A stretch of DNA of 27,020 nt from DATCDR01 sp036510575 (GTDB taxonomy: Bacteria > Actinomycetota > Acidimicrobiia > Acidimicrobiales > Bog-793): the NCBI GenBank assembly GCA_036510575.1, contig DATCDR010000007.1, positions 1 to 27,020 on the forward strand. Direction: 5' to 3'. How positions within the stretch are numbered: the stretch's first letter is position 1; every line of letters begins with the position of its first letter. A program made the translations under genes and the position numbers. This document shows, piece by piece, positions 7,774-14,115 of this stretch. The notes under the pieces were generated by a model. The model was not told where the DNA came from. It searched no databases and saw only the letters and a program-made list of their open reading frames with translations.

Positions 7774-9035
7774 TGCTGCTCACTTAGCGCGAGCCGATAG
7801 GCGCCAACCGTCGAAAGCGCTGTCGCGTCCCAGGTGAAGCGATCCGTCACGCGTGCCCTTCCGCGCTCACCAAGCGCTTGCGCCGAGTCAGGGTCATCGA
7901 GAATCGAGCGGAGCGCCGCGAACAAGGCGGAGGGATCTCCAGCGGGGACGACCACCGCCGCCTCATCACTCTCGCCGACGACTTCTGGCAGCGCGCCGCC
8001 GTTAGAGGCGACTAGCGGCACCCCGCACGCCATCGCCTCGATCGCAGGCAACGAGAATCCCTCATAGAGCGAGGGAACGACCGCAACCGAGCTCGAGGCG
8101 TAGCGGGCAACGAGCGACTCGTCGCTCTCGCCGGAAACGAACTCCACGGCAGCGTCCAGGCCGAGGTGCGAGATCAGCCCGGCGATAGGGCTCTTCTCGC
8201 GGAGCTTGCCGATTACGACGAGGTGGGCGTCGCTCCGCTCGGTCAGAAGCTTCGCCAGTGCCTCGAGGAGCACCGCGAGACCTTTTAGCGGGATGTCCGC
8301 ACTGGCGGTGGTCATAATCCTGCCGGGAACCCGGGTCACGCCAGGGATCGGGCGCCAGAGCGCCGTGTCGACGCCGACGGGAACGACGAGGATGCGCGAC
8401 GCATCGGCTGCCATCTCAGCGACGATGTCGCGCTTTGCCGACTGCGAGACCGTGACGAGAACCGGAAGCCGGCGAGCGACGCGGCTCTGCATCGCCGAGA
8501 AGCCATACCAGCGTCGAAGCGACCACCGCTTGCTGGCGGTCGGCGCTGCGGCGAGATCGAGTGCCCGGTCAATGGAGACCGGGTGGTGCACGGAGGCGAC
8601 GACGACAGCCCCATCGCGCTGGAGATCGAGAAGCCCGCGCCCGAGGCTTTGGTCGTCGTGGACGACATCGAACTCGCCTGGACGGCGGCGAAGCTCGTCA
8701 CGGACTCGGATGGAGAAGGTCCGCGGCTCTGGAAATCCGCCGGTGAACATCGTCGCGATCTCGAGTACGTCGACACTGCGCTCGATCTCTCGAAGCCGAG
8801 GCCGGCGAAACGGGTCGGCGTCCCGGTAAAGATCGAGACTCGGGACCTTTACGAGCTCGATCCCTGCTTCGAGTTCGGGATAGGGCTGCCCCGAAAAAAC
8901 CGTGACGTGATGTCCGAGACGAACAAGTGCAGCCGAGAGATGCCGGACGTACACACCCTGGCCACCACAGTACGGATTCCCGCGGTAGACCACGAGTGCG
9001 ACACGGAGCGCGTCGGGCCCGGTAGAAACACTCAC
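7767..9035 (-). CDS. GT4-family glycosyltransferase (GT-B fold)
   Basis: 422 residues from GTG 9035. The N-terminal half (about 11-215) has the acceptor-side Rossmann domain with the glycine loop GNPYCGGQGVYVRHLS (19-34). The C-terminal half (about 216-395) binds the sugar nucleotide: PVGVDTALW, the IPLKGLAVLLEAL stretch with its K-G contact, and the EX7E motif E325...E333 in PSLYEGFSLPAIEAMACGVP, then SNGGALPEVVG. These are Glycos_transf_4 plus Glycos_transf_1 features of retaining enzymes. No membrane segment is present, but GT4 enzymes often dock to the inner membrane surface. It is first in a coupled set with a methyltransferase and a toroid protein, which points to assembly and methylation of a glycan, glycolipid or intracellular methylated polysaccharide. 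Donor and acceptor are unknown. Confidence 0.9.
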   Translation of the reverse strand: MSVSTGPDALRVALVVYRGNPYCGGQGVYVRHLSAALVRLGHHVTVFSGQPYPELEAGIELVKVPSLDLYRDADPFRRPRLREIERSVDVLEIATMFTGGFPEPRTFSIRVRDELRRRPGEFDVVHDDQSLGRGLLDLQRDGAVVVASVHHPVSIDRALDLAAAPTASKRWSLRRWYGFSAMQSRVARRLPVLVTVSQSAKRDIVAEMAADASRILVVPVGVDTALWRPIPGVTRVPGRIMTTASADIPLKGLAVLLEALAKLLTERSDAHLVVIGKLREKSPIAGLISHLGLDAAVEFVSGESDESLVARYASSSVAVVPSLYEGFSLPAIEAMACGVPLVASNGGALPEVVGESDEAAVVVPAGDPSALFAALRSILDDPDSAQALGERGRARVTDRFTWDATALSTVGAYRLALSEQQC

Positions 9036-9054
9036 GAGATCGCTCGCTTAGGAC

Positions 9055-9070
9055 ATTCGCTGCAGCGAAT
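9055..9070. repeat. 16-base perfect palindrome between the NRAMP gene and the GT4 gene
   Basis: ATTCGCTG followed by CAGCGAAT is perfectly self-complementary and fills a third of the 49-base gap. It could be a protein-binding site, or an RNA hairpin (six-base-pair stem, TGCA loop) that weakens read-through from the transporter gene. No U-tract follows. One such palindrome could occur by chance in a window this size. Confidence 0.4.
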
Positions 9071-9084
9071 TAGGAGGGGCGCGA

Positions 9085-10668
9085 TCACTTCGGGTGGAAG
9101 CCGAGCGCGACCGACTTGTACGCCAGGAGTACCAACGCCAGGATCAGATAACCGAACAGGAAGTGCAGCGCGCCCTTTCGTCCTCGCGAGAGCGCCATTG
9201 GCTGGAGCAGTGCGGCCGATGGCATCTGCCAGCGGTCGCGCTCGCCGCGCTCTCTCGGGGTGTCGTGCAGTCGCTCCTCGAGCACCGTCTGGCGGGCGAG
9301 CACCACACCGACCCACACGCCCGCTATGAGCGCGACGCCAAGCACAGCTGCGAGAATCGACGTGGCGACGTTGGTGAACACCGTCGTCATCATCAAGATC
9401 ACCGACATCCCGATCAGCAACGTGACCACCATGCCGGCGATGACGTTTAGCCATGGTCGGTTGACCCACGGCCCGAGGATCGCGCGGTCGTTGCAGAGCA
9501 ACAGCGCGAGAACCATCGCCACCGGCAAGATGATGCCTGCGAGTGCCTGCACGGCCAAGATGAACAGCCCGAGCGGGGCGTGTGGAATCAACACGATGCC
9601 CGCCGCGACCACGATCAGCGCGGCGAAGGTGATGTAGAACTGCTTCGCCTCACGAAAGCTCCGGTTGAGCGACGAGCTCTTGCCTGCCATGTCGCCGTAG
9701 GCGTAGGCGGACGCGAGCGTGACCGACGCCGCACCAACCATCGAGGCGTTCAACAGCACGATCGAAAATAGAACTCCCGCCGCGTGCCCGATCGTGGCAT
9801 CAAGCCCCTGTGAAACGGCGAGCCCATTCTTGAAGTTGCCAAAGAGGTGGTGGTGCCCGCGAAACGCAAACGCAGTCGTCGCGATGATGAGCGTCGCTGC
9901 GACGACCGTTACTCCCGAACCGATGATCGTGTCAGCCCGCTCGTAATTGATCCACCGAGGTGTGATCCTCTTGTCGACGATGTTCGACTGCTGGAAGAAC
10001 AGCTGCCAGGGAGCAACCGTCGTGCCGACGATGCCGATGACGAACAAAACAGCGGTCGAGTTCACGCCGCCGGTTATCCCGGGCGTGACGAATCCGCGGA
10101 TCACTGAACCTGCATGCGGGTGGGAGAGGATGACGAGTGGTATCACCAGCAAATTCGCGAAAACGAAGATGAACATGAACCGTTCCCAGCGGCGGAAGCT
10201 ACCCGATGAAGTGATGAGAACGAGCAGAACTGCGGCAACCGGGACGCTGATGTAGCCCGAGATTCCGAAGTATCCGAGTGCGAGCGTGATACCGGCGAAC
10301 TCCGTGGCGATGGTGAGGAAGTCCAGCAGGAACAGACCAGCGACCGCGAAATGTGCCCAGCGCTTCCCGATGCGCTCGGCGATCAGGCGGTAGAGCCCGA
10401 CGCCGGTGACCGCACCAAGGCGAACCGACATCTCCTGGCTGATGACCAGCACGGGGATGATGAGGATCAACGTCCACAAGAGGCTGAGCCCGTAGTTCTG
10501 ACCAGCCTGTGCATAGGTGGAGACGCCGCCGGCGTCGTTGTCCCCGACCATCACGATGATTCCGGGACCAAGTACGGCGAGCAGCGTCAAGACCTTGCGC
10601 TTGATCGATCTAGTGCTGGCGGTGCCATCGTCATGGATGGTCCCAAATGCGCCTCGGATCTCTGCCAT
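9085..10668 (-). CDS. NRAMP-related metal transporter, likely Mg2+ (NRMT-like)
   Basis: A polytopic membrane protein of 527 residues with about eleven hydrophobic helices and the NRAMP/SLC11 (LeuT) fold signature: GPGIIVMVGDNDAGG in helix 1 and IGIVGTTVAPWQLFFQQS in helix 6. The metal-site residues are changed from the Mn2+/Fe2+ pattern. D-P-G-N becomes D45-A-G-G48 and M-P-H becomes A219-P-W221, so the soft methionine ligand, the Asn and the His are lost while the Asp stays. In characterised NRAMP-related magnesium transporters the same positions are altered in this direction, giving a site for hydrated Mg2+. ATG 10668 is chosen over ATG 10713 because AGGGAGGTGA (10686-10677) lies in front of it and 10713 has no Shine-Dalgarno sequence. 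An M-box riboswitch in the leader and an MgtE-like protein upstream support Mg2+. Confidence 0.87.
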   Translation of the reverse strand: MAEIRGAFGTIHDDGTASTRSIKRKVLTLLAVLGPGIIVMVGDNDAGGVSTYAQAGQNYGLSLLWTLILIIPVLVISQEMSVRLGAVTGVGLYRLIAERIGKRWAHFAVAGLFLLDFLTIATEFAGITLALGYFGISGYISVPVAAVLLVLITSSGSFRRWERFMFIFVFANLLVIPLVILSHPHAGSVIRGFVTPGITGGVNSTAVLFVIGIVGTTVAPWQLFFQQSNIVDKRITPRWINYERADTIIGSGVTVVAATLIIATTAFAFRGHHHLFGNFKNGLAVSQGLDATIGHAAGVLFSIVLLNASMVGAASVTLASAYAYGDMAGKSSSLNRSFREAKQFYITFAALIVVAAGIVLIPHAPLGLFILAVQALAGIILPVAMVLALLLCNDRAILGPWVNRPWLNVIAGMVVTLLIGMSVILMMTTVFTNVATSILAAVLGVALIAGVWVGVVLARQTVLEERLHDTPRERGERDRWQMPSAALLQPMALSRGRKGALHFLFGYLILALVLLAYKSVALGFHPK

Positions 10669-10677
10669 CTCGCTGCT

Positions 10678-10734
10678 CACCTCCCTCGCACGGACACGGA
10701 CGCGTTCTTCCATGCGCGACAGACGAGGTAGGTG
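10678..10734 (-). promoter_or_regulatory. Shine-Dalgarno sequester hairpin of the NRAMP gene (riboswitch expression platform)
   Basis: On the minus strand CACCTACCTCG (10734-10724) can pair with CGAGGGAGGTG (10688-10678), ten of eleven positions. This buries the Shine-Dalgarno sequence of ATG 10668. The 35-base loop itself holds a small CGCG/CGCG stem. The same CACCTACCTCGTC strand can instead pair, 11 of 13 positions, with the P1 3' strand of the M-box (10923-10911). The two pairings exclude each other, so this reads as a translational expression platform. Confidence 0.72.
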
Positions 10735-10779
10735 CCCGCTATCGAGCTAACAGTCCTCTGGAGCCGGACGCGCGTGGAG

Positions 10780-10795
10780 TTGGTTGGATAACCAA
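10780..10795 (-). promoter_or_regulatory. Small leader hairpin between aptamer and expression platform
   Basis: TTGGTT-ATCC-AACCAA on the minus strand forms a six-base-pair hairpin in the transporter leader. It may space the aptamer from the Shine-Dalgarno stem. The rest of 10735-10910 holds another six-base-pair hairpin (TTCCGG/CCGGAA) and no convincing gene. Confidence 0.4.
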
Positions 10796-10910
10796 ACGTC
10801 GGTATTCAGCGCTCCTCCTTCGTCCAGCCCATGAGAGCCGCACGGCGAGAGGATGGCTTCCGGTGGGCGCCGGAATAGCCGCGACCGAGGGCGTGCCTCC
10901 ACTCGCGGCA

Positions 10911-11068
10911 CACCTCTCTCGTCAGAGCTTTGGCACCCGTCGGCGTAGGCATTAGCCAGCCACTTGGAACCACCCCTTCGTCCGGGGTGGTCTGTCCTGA
11001 CCCGGAGTGTCTCTCGACAGGTGGGGTCAGTGGCCTTTGTCCGACGAGCCGCCTCACCGAACGAGGTG
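10911..11068 (-). promoter_or_regulatory. M-box (ykoK leader) magnesium riboswitch aptamer
   Basis: Read on the minus strand this 158-base stretch follows the M-box order: CTCGTTCGGTGAGGC (cf. CTTCGTTAGGTGAGGC of Bacillus mgtE), CCACTGACCC, GGGTCAGGACAGA, AGTGGCTGG, and GTGCCAAAGCTCTGACGAG (cf. GTGCTAAAGCTCTACG). Expected helices form. CTGACCC (11030-11024) pairs with GGGTCAG (11003-10997). CCACCCC (10990-10984) pairs with GGGGTGG (10976-10970). GCCACT pairs with AGTGGC. GGC-CGTCGG near 11050-11041 pairs with CCGACG-GCC near 10943-10932. P1 joins CACCTCGTT (11068-11060) to GACGAGAGAGGTG (10923-10911). Helices are kept although many bases differ from Bacillus. It lies in the leader of the NRAMP-related transporter; Mg2+ binding should stabilise P1 and switch the gene off. 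Confidence 0.93.
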
Positions 11069-11085
11069 CGACTCCTTACGCCGAG

Positions 11086-11116
11086 ATCATACCGCGAGTA
11101 TCTCAGCTCATTCCAA
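11086..11116 (-). promoter_or_regulatory. Putative promoter for the M-box/NRAMP transcript
   Basis: A near-consensus -10 TATGAT (11091-11086) is preceded after 19 bases by TTGGAA (11116-11111). A start near 11079 would place the aptamer about ten bases into the RNA. The promoter lies just after the mgtE-like stop codon, so the transporter can be expressed on its own. The 19-base spacing is long. Confidence 0.5.
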
Positions 11117-11122
11117 GGTAGA

Positions 11123-12382
11123 TCAGCTGTCCGCGGACGTCATCCCGAAGTCGCGACGCCACCCGGTGGGCAACAACATCTCGAGAACGTCGTCGACCGT
11201 GATGAGGCCGATGATCTTATGATCGCCGTCGACGACCGGCGTTGCAGAGAGGTCGTAGTCGGTCATCTTCCGCTGAATTTCATGTCGATCGGCGTCGGCG
11301 CGAAGTGTCACCGGATCCGCCTCGGCGATCTCGCGCACGTGCGCGGATCCGTTGGCCTTTAAGAGTCGCACCACCGAGACCGTCCCACTCAAACGACCCT
11401 CGGCGTCGGTGACAAAGATCGTCGAGAGCGCTTCTGGGCCAAACCTGCTGTGACGCACTTCGTCGAGGGCTCCCTCGACCGTTGAATCCTCGTTAACAGC
11501 GAGGAAGTCCGGGCTCATCAGTCCCCCGGCGGTCTCGGAGTTGTAGTTCAAAAGTGCGCGGATCTTCTCTTGCCGGTCGGCGGGGAGTGCCTCGAGGACG
11601 GGTATGCGCCGCGCCTGGTCGAGATCGACGATCAGGTCGGCAGCATCATCGGGCTCCATCGTGGCGAGTAGACGCGCCGCTTCGACGTCGGTTCGCGATT
11701 TCAGGAACTCCCTTTGATGTTCGGTGTCGAGCTCCTCGAACACGTCTGCTTCGAGCTCGCGGTTCAGTCCCACCGCCTCGATAATCTCTTCACCTTCCTC
11801 ATGCGATGCCGCTTCGACGAGGTCGGCGATCTGTGCCGGGCGAAGGCGTGCAAGCTTGCGGTAGGGGATCCGCATCCTGGCGCTCGGGACATGCGCCACG
11901 AAAGGCTCGACGCTCTCCCAGTCGACTACGGCGCTCGGGCCACCCCGATGAGCAAGGGAACCTGGGAGGAGCCGCCGCAACAGCCCTCGACGCGACGGGT
12001 CCACCCCGACTACACAGAGCTGGGAGTCGACGCGAGAGAGCTCGATCTCGTTCGCGCTGATAAGGCGGGCGCCGACGAGGTTGATCACGTGACGTCCAGA
12101 GACGTCGCGGACGAGGAGGAGCTCACCTGGCCGTCGCTCGAAACGACCGAGATTGACCGTCTCTCCTTGGAGCTGTGCACGACCGTGCCGCAGCTCGAAG
12201 ACCTCCGAGATCGGAACGAAGTGCTCTCGACCTGCTATTCGGGCCACCAGTCCAGCGACGGGTGGGTGCGCTCCGGTGTTCGCGCGGATGATCAGATCGT
12301 CGACTCGCCCAATCTTCTCGCCATGCCGGTCAAGCAGTGGGCTACGAACGAGCGACGAGAGATGGATAAATTCCGGGGGCAC
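11123..12382 (-). CDS. Soluble PRC-barrel / MgtE_N / CBS-domain protein (channel-less MgtE-like Mg2+ sensor)
   Basis: 419 residues from GTG 12382. The N-terminus (about 5-165) has PRC-barrel-like beta segments (LDRHGEKIGRVDDLIIR, then FVPISEVFELRHG). Residues about 172-285 form the MgtE_N helical superhelix (LRPAQIADLVEAA, EPDDAADLIVDL, LPADRQEKIRALLNY) ending in the MgtE hinge SETAGGLMS. Residues about 290-405 are a CBS pair (final VDDVLEMLLP). No membrane helix follows, although in true MgtE the channel comes next. In MgtE these domains bind Mg2+ and gate the pore. Here the protein may sense Mg2+ or act on a separate transporter; the next gene, a predicted Mg2+-permeable NRAMP relative under an M-box, is the obvious candidate. 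A seven-base-pair hairpin lies two bases before the start codon. Confidence 0.88.
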   Translation of the reverse strand: MPPEFIHLSSLVRSPLLDRHGEKIGRVDDLIIRANTGAHPPVAGLVARIAGREHFVPISEVFELRHGRAQLQGETVNLGRFERRPGELLLVRDVSGRHVINLVGARLISANEIELSRVDSQLCVVGVDPSRRGLLRRLLPGSLAHRGGPSAVVDWESVEPFVAHVPSARMRIPYRKLARLRPAQIADLVEAASHEEGEEIIEAVGLNRELEADVFEELDTEHQREFLKSRTDVEAARLLATMEPDDAADLIVDLDQARRIPVLEALPADRQEKIRALLNYNSETAGGLMSPDFLAVNEDSTVEGALDEVRHSRFGPEALSTIFVTDAEGRLSGTVSVVRLLKANGSAHVREIAEADPVTLRADADRHEIQRKMTDYDLSATPVVDGDHKIIGLITVDDVLEMLLPTGWRRDFGMTSADS

Positions 12383-12384
12383 TT

Positions 12385-12403
12385 AGAGGGAACTCGTCCC
12401 TCT
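12385..12403 (-). promoter_or_regulatory. Hairpin abutting the mgtE-like start codon
   Basis: On the minus strand AGAGGGA-CGAGT-TCCCTCT forms a perfect seven-base-pair stem ending two bases before GTG 12382. The only purine-rich stretch that could bind the ribosome (AGAGGGA) is in its 5' arm. It may limit translation of the MgtE-like protein. Confidence 0.5.
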
Positions 12404-12430
12404 ATGCCCCGATGGTTTCGGCACATCCGT

Positions 12431-12436
12431 AGCGTA
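12431..12436 (-). promoter_or_regulatory. Possible -10 hexamer (TACGCT) of the mgtE-like gene
   Basis: The TANNNT hexamer lies 48 bases before GTG 12382. A transcript starting near 12424 would carry a leader of about 42 bases containing the start-proximal hairpin. The 230-base divergent region 12383-12612 holds little else beyond a possible small ORF (12292-12507) and the -10 hexamer of the aldo/keto reductase gene. Confidence 0.3.
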
Positions 12437-12600
12437 GTGGAGCTATCGCTCGCCGTCGCACGGACTCCGATAATGATCTCGCGGAGTGGCGGGCGCAGCC
12501 GCTGCATGCCCGTTCCTTCCCGTCGTCGACGTCGGCGGCGGGACTGGGCGCTCGACCCGCGGGCGCCCGAGGACCCGTCGCATCGATTCGGCGCGCAAGA

Positions 12601-12606
12601 TACCGT
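12601..12606 (+). promoter_or_regulatory. Putative -10 hexamer (TACCGT) for leaderless aldo/keto reductase gene
   Basis: TACCGT fits TANNNT and ends six bases before ATG 12613. There is no Shine-Dalgarno sequence, so a leaderless transcript is likely. Confidence 0.42.
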
Positions 12607-12612
12607 GTCGGT

Positions 12613-13662
12613 ATGCGCTACCGACCCCTTGGATCCACTGGAATGCAGGTTTCGACGTACTGCCTCGGCGCCATGATGTACGGCGCAATGGGCAATAACG
12701 ACCACGAGGACTGCGTCAAAGCAATCAATATCGCCCTCGACGCGGGAGTGAACTTCATCGACACCGCCGACGTCTACTCGCGTGGCGAGTCCGAGGAGAT
12801 CGTAGGAGAGGCACTTCGTTCCCGGCGCGACGAAGTCGTTCTCGCGACCAAGGTGCACGGAGCGATGAGCGATTCGATACTCGAGCGTGGAAACTCGCGC
12901 CGATGGATCATGACCGAGGTCGAGAACAGTCTCCGCCGTCTCGGCACCGACCACATCGACCTCTACCAGATCCACCGACCGGACGCGACGGTCGACATCG
13001 AAGAGACGCTCTCGGCCCTTACCGACCTCGTCCGCTCCGGAAAGGTCCGGGCCATTGGCTGCTCGACGTTTCCGGCGGAGCTCATCGTCGAATCGCACTG
13101 GGTTGCCGAACGCAGGGGGCTCGAGCGATTCCGATGCGAGCAGCCGCCCTATTCGATCTTCAATCGCGGCATCGAAGCAGCGGTGCTTCCAGTCGCCGAG
13201 CGCTACGGCATGGGCGTCATCGTCTGGAGCCCGCTCGCTAGCGGATGGCTCACCGGACGCTACCGTCAGGCGAGCGACATCGACCTCTCGAGAGGTCGTG
13301 CCGCGCGCTTCCCCGGGCGTTGGGACCCGACGAGGCCCTCCAACCAGCACAAGCTCGAGGTCGTAGCGGAGCTCGAGGCGATAGCGCACGACGCGGATAT
13401 CTCGCTCACGCACCTCGCGGTGGCCTTCACGGTCTCGCACCCAGGTGTGACCTCCGCGATCATCGGCCCCCGGACGATCGACCACCTCCAGGACCTACTC
13501 GCTGGCGCTGATGTCGAGCTCGACGACGCGACACTCGATCGAATTGACGCCGTAGTTGCGCCAGGTACTGACCTCGTCGTCGGCGAGACGGGTTGGACTC
13601 CACCCGCTCTCGAAGATGCCACTAGCCGCCGTCGGCCGATCGGCACGAGGAGTGCGGCTTGA
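12613..13662 (+). CDS. Aldo/keto reductase (Kv-beta/YghZ-like group)
   Basis: This 349-residue (beta/alpha)8 barrel reduces a carbonyl with NADPH. The AKR tetrad is visible: Asp50 in NFIDTADVY, Tyr55, Lys80 in VLATKVHG and His121 in DLYQIHRPD. C-terminal cofactor contacts include IVWSPLASGWLTGRY and SAIIGPRTIDHLQDLL. N-terminal YRPLGSTGMQVSTYCLGAM and the position of VWSPLASG place it with Kv-beta/YghZ-like AKRs (AKR6/AKR14 types); detoxification of small aldehydes is typical there but the substrate is not readable. No signal peptide is present. ATG 12613 begins directly at the conserved MRYRPLGSTG. It is divergent from the mgtE-like gene and convergent with the SCP2-like gene, so it is probably monocistronic. 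Confidence 0.93.
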   Translation: MRYRPLGSTGMQVSTYCLGAMMYGAMGNNDHEDCVKAINIALDAGVNFIDTADVYSRGESEEIVGEALRSRRDEVVLATKVHGAMSDSILERGNSRRWIMTEVENSLRRLGTDHIDLYQIHRPDATVDIEETLSALTDLVRSGKVRAIGCSTFPAELIVESHWVAERRGLERFRCEQPPYSIFNRGIEAAVLPVAERYGMGVIVWSPLASGWLTGRYRQASDIDLSRGRAARFPGRWDPTRPSNQHKLEVVAELEAIAHDADISLTHLAVAFTVSHPGVTSAIIGPRTIDHLQDLLAGADVELDDATLDRIDAVVAPGTDLVVGETGWTPPALEDATSRRRPIGTRSAA

Positions 13663-13691
13663 GCAGCGCCGCGGCGTCTACCGCCAGGTGA

Positions 13692-14075
13692 CTAGAACTC
13701 TGTAATCGCGAGCACTGCCTGATTGAACTCGTGGAACTCAGGCGACATCGTGATCGGAAGTAGCGACATCAACTTGTTCACGTCGCCGGTCACTTTCACC
13801 CTACCCTGCATGAACGCGGCGTTGGCGTCGAGCTCCCCTTTTTGGAGCGCCATGGCGTCGTCGTAGGTCTCCGTCAAGGTGACCTCGGCATCGCTTAGCT
13901 CACCTAGGCGGTTCTCCGACAGGCGTCCGTCGACCACGACCCAGTAGTACTCGATGTCACCGTCTGGGCCATCGGTGATCACGTACTGCAGTCGCGCGCT
14001 CGCACCTGGTCGCACCGGCTGCGTCTCCGCGAGACGCTTGCTCTCGTCGAGCCACTCCTGGGATAACCACTTCAC
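13692..14075 (-). CDS. SCP2 sterol-binding-domain-like protein
   Basis: A 127-residue cytosolic protein with the SCP2-like fold used to hold lipids or acyl groups. Recognisable parts are the beta strands IEYYWVVVDGRLSE and EVTLTETYDDAMALQKGELDANAAFMQGRVKVTGDVNKLMSLLP. The last, 'G.l....A.m.GklkvtGd..k...l', is the family's hallmark. The GTG at 14075 is chosen over TTG 14093 because AAGGAG (14088-14083) sits seven bases before it and the protein then begins VKWLSQEWLDE. It lies on the same strand as mca but downstream of it, 40 bases after the mca stop, so the two may be co-transcribed. The ligand is unknown. Confidence 0.85.
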   Translation of the reverse strand: MKWLSQEWLDESKRLAETQPVRPGASARLQYVITDGPDGDIEYYWVVVDGRLSENRLGELSDAEVTLTETYDDAMALQKGELDANAAFMQGRVKVTGDVNKLMSLLPITMSPEFHEFNQAVLAITEF

Positions 14076-14082
14076 GATGGTG

Positions 14083-14088
14083 CTCCTT
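14083..14088 (-). promoter_or_regulatory. Shine-Dalgarno AAGGAG deciding the SCP2-like start
   Basis: The sequence lies seven bases before GTG 14075-14073 and overlaps codons that would follow the alternative TTG start, which it makes unlikely. Confidence 0.7.
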
Positions 14089-14115
14089 TGCAACCGAGGG
14101 CCATTTCAGCGCCGA

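Noticed and set aside
10669..10713. Upstream ATG 10713 of the NRAMP gene
   Set aside because: It has no Shine-Dalgarno sequence and sits in the loop of the predicted sequester hairpin. ATG 10668 has AGGGAGGTGA in front of it.
12292..13485. 397-codon minus-strand frame across the aldo/keto reductase gene
   Set aside because: It is antisense to a clear enzyme with an intact catalytic tetrad, is Arg/Asp/Val-rich, and resembles no family. Only its last 72 codons (start 12507) were kept as a separate speculative small ORF.
13663..13691. Terminator between the aldo/keto reductase and SCP2-like genes
   Set aside because: Only short GC self-complementary bits (such as CGCCGCGGCG) and no U-tract were found; not convincing.
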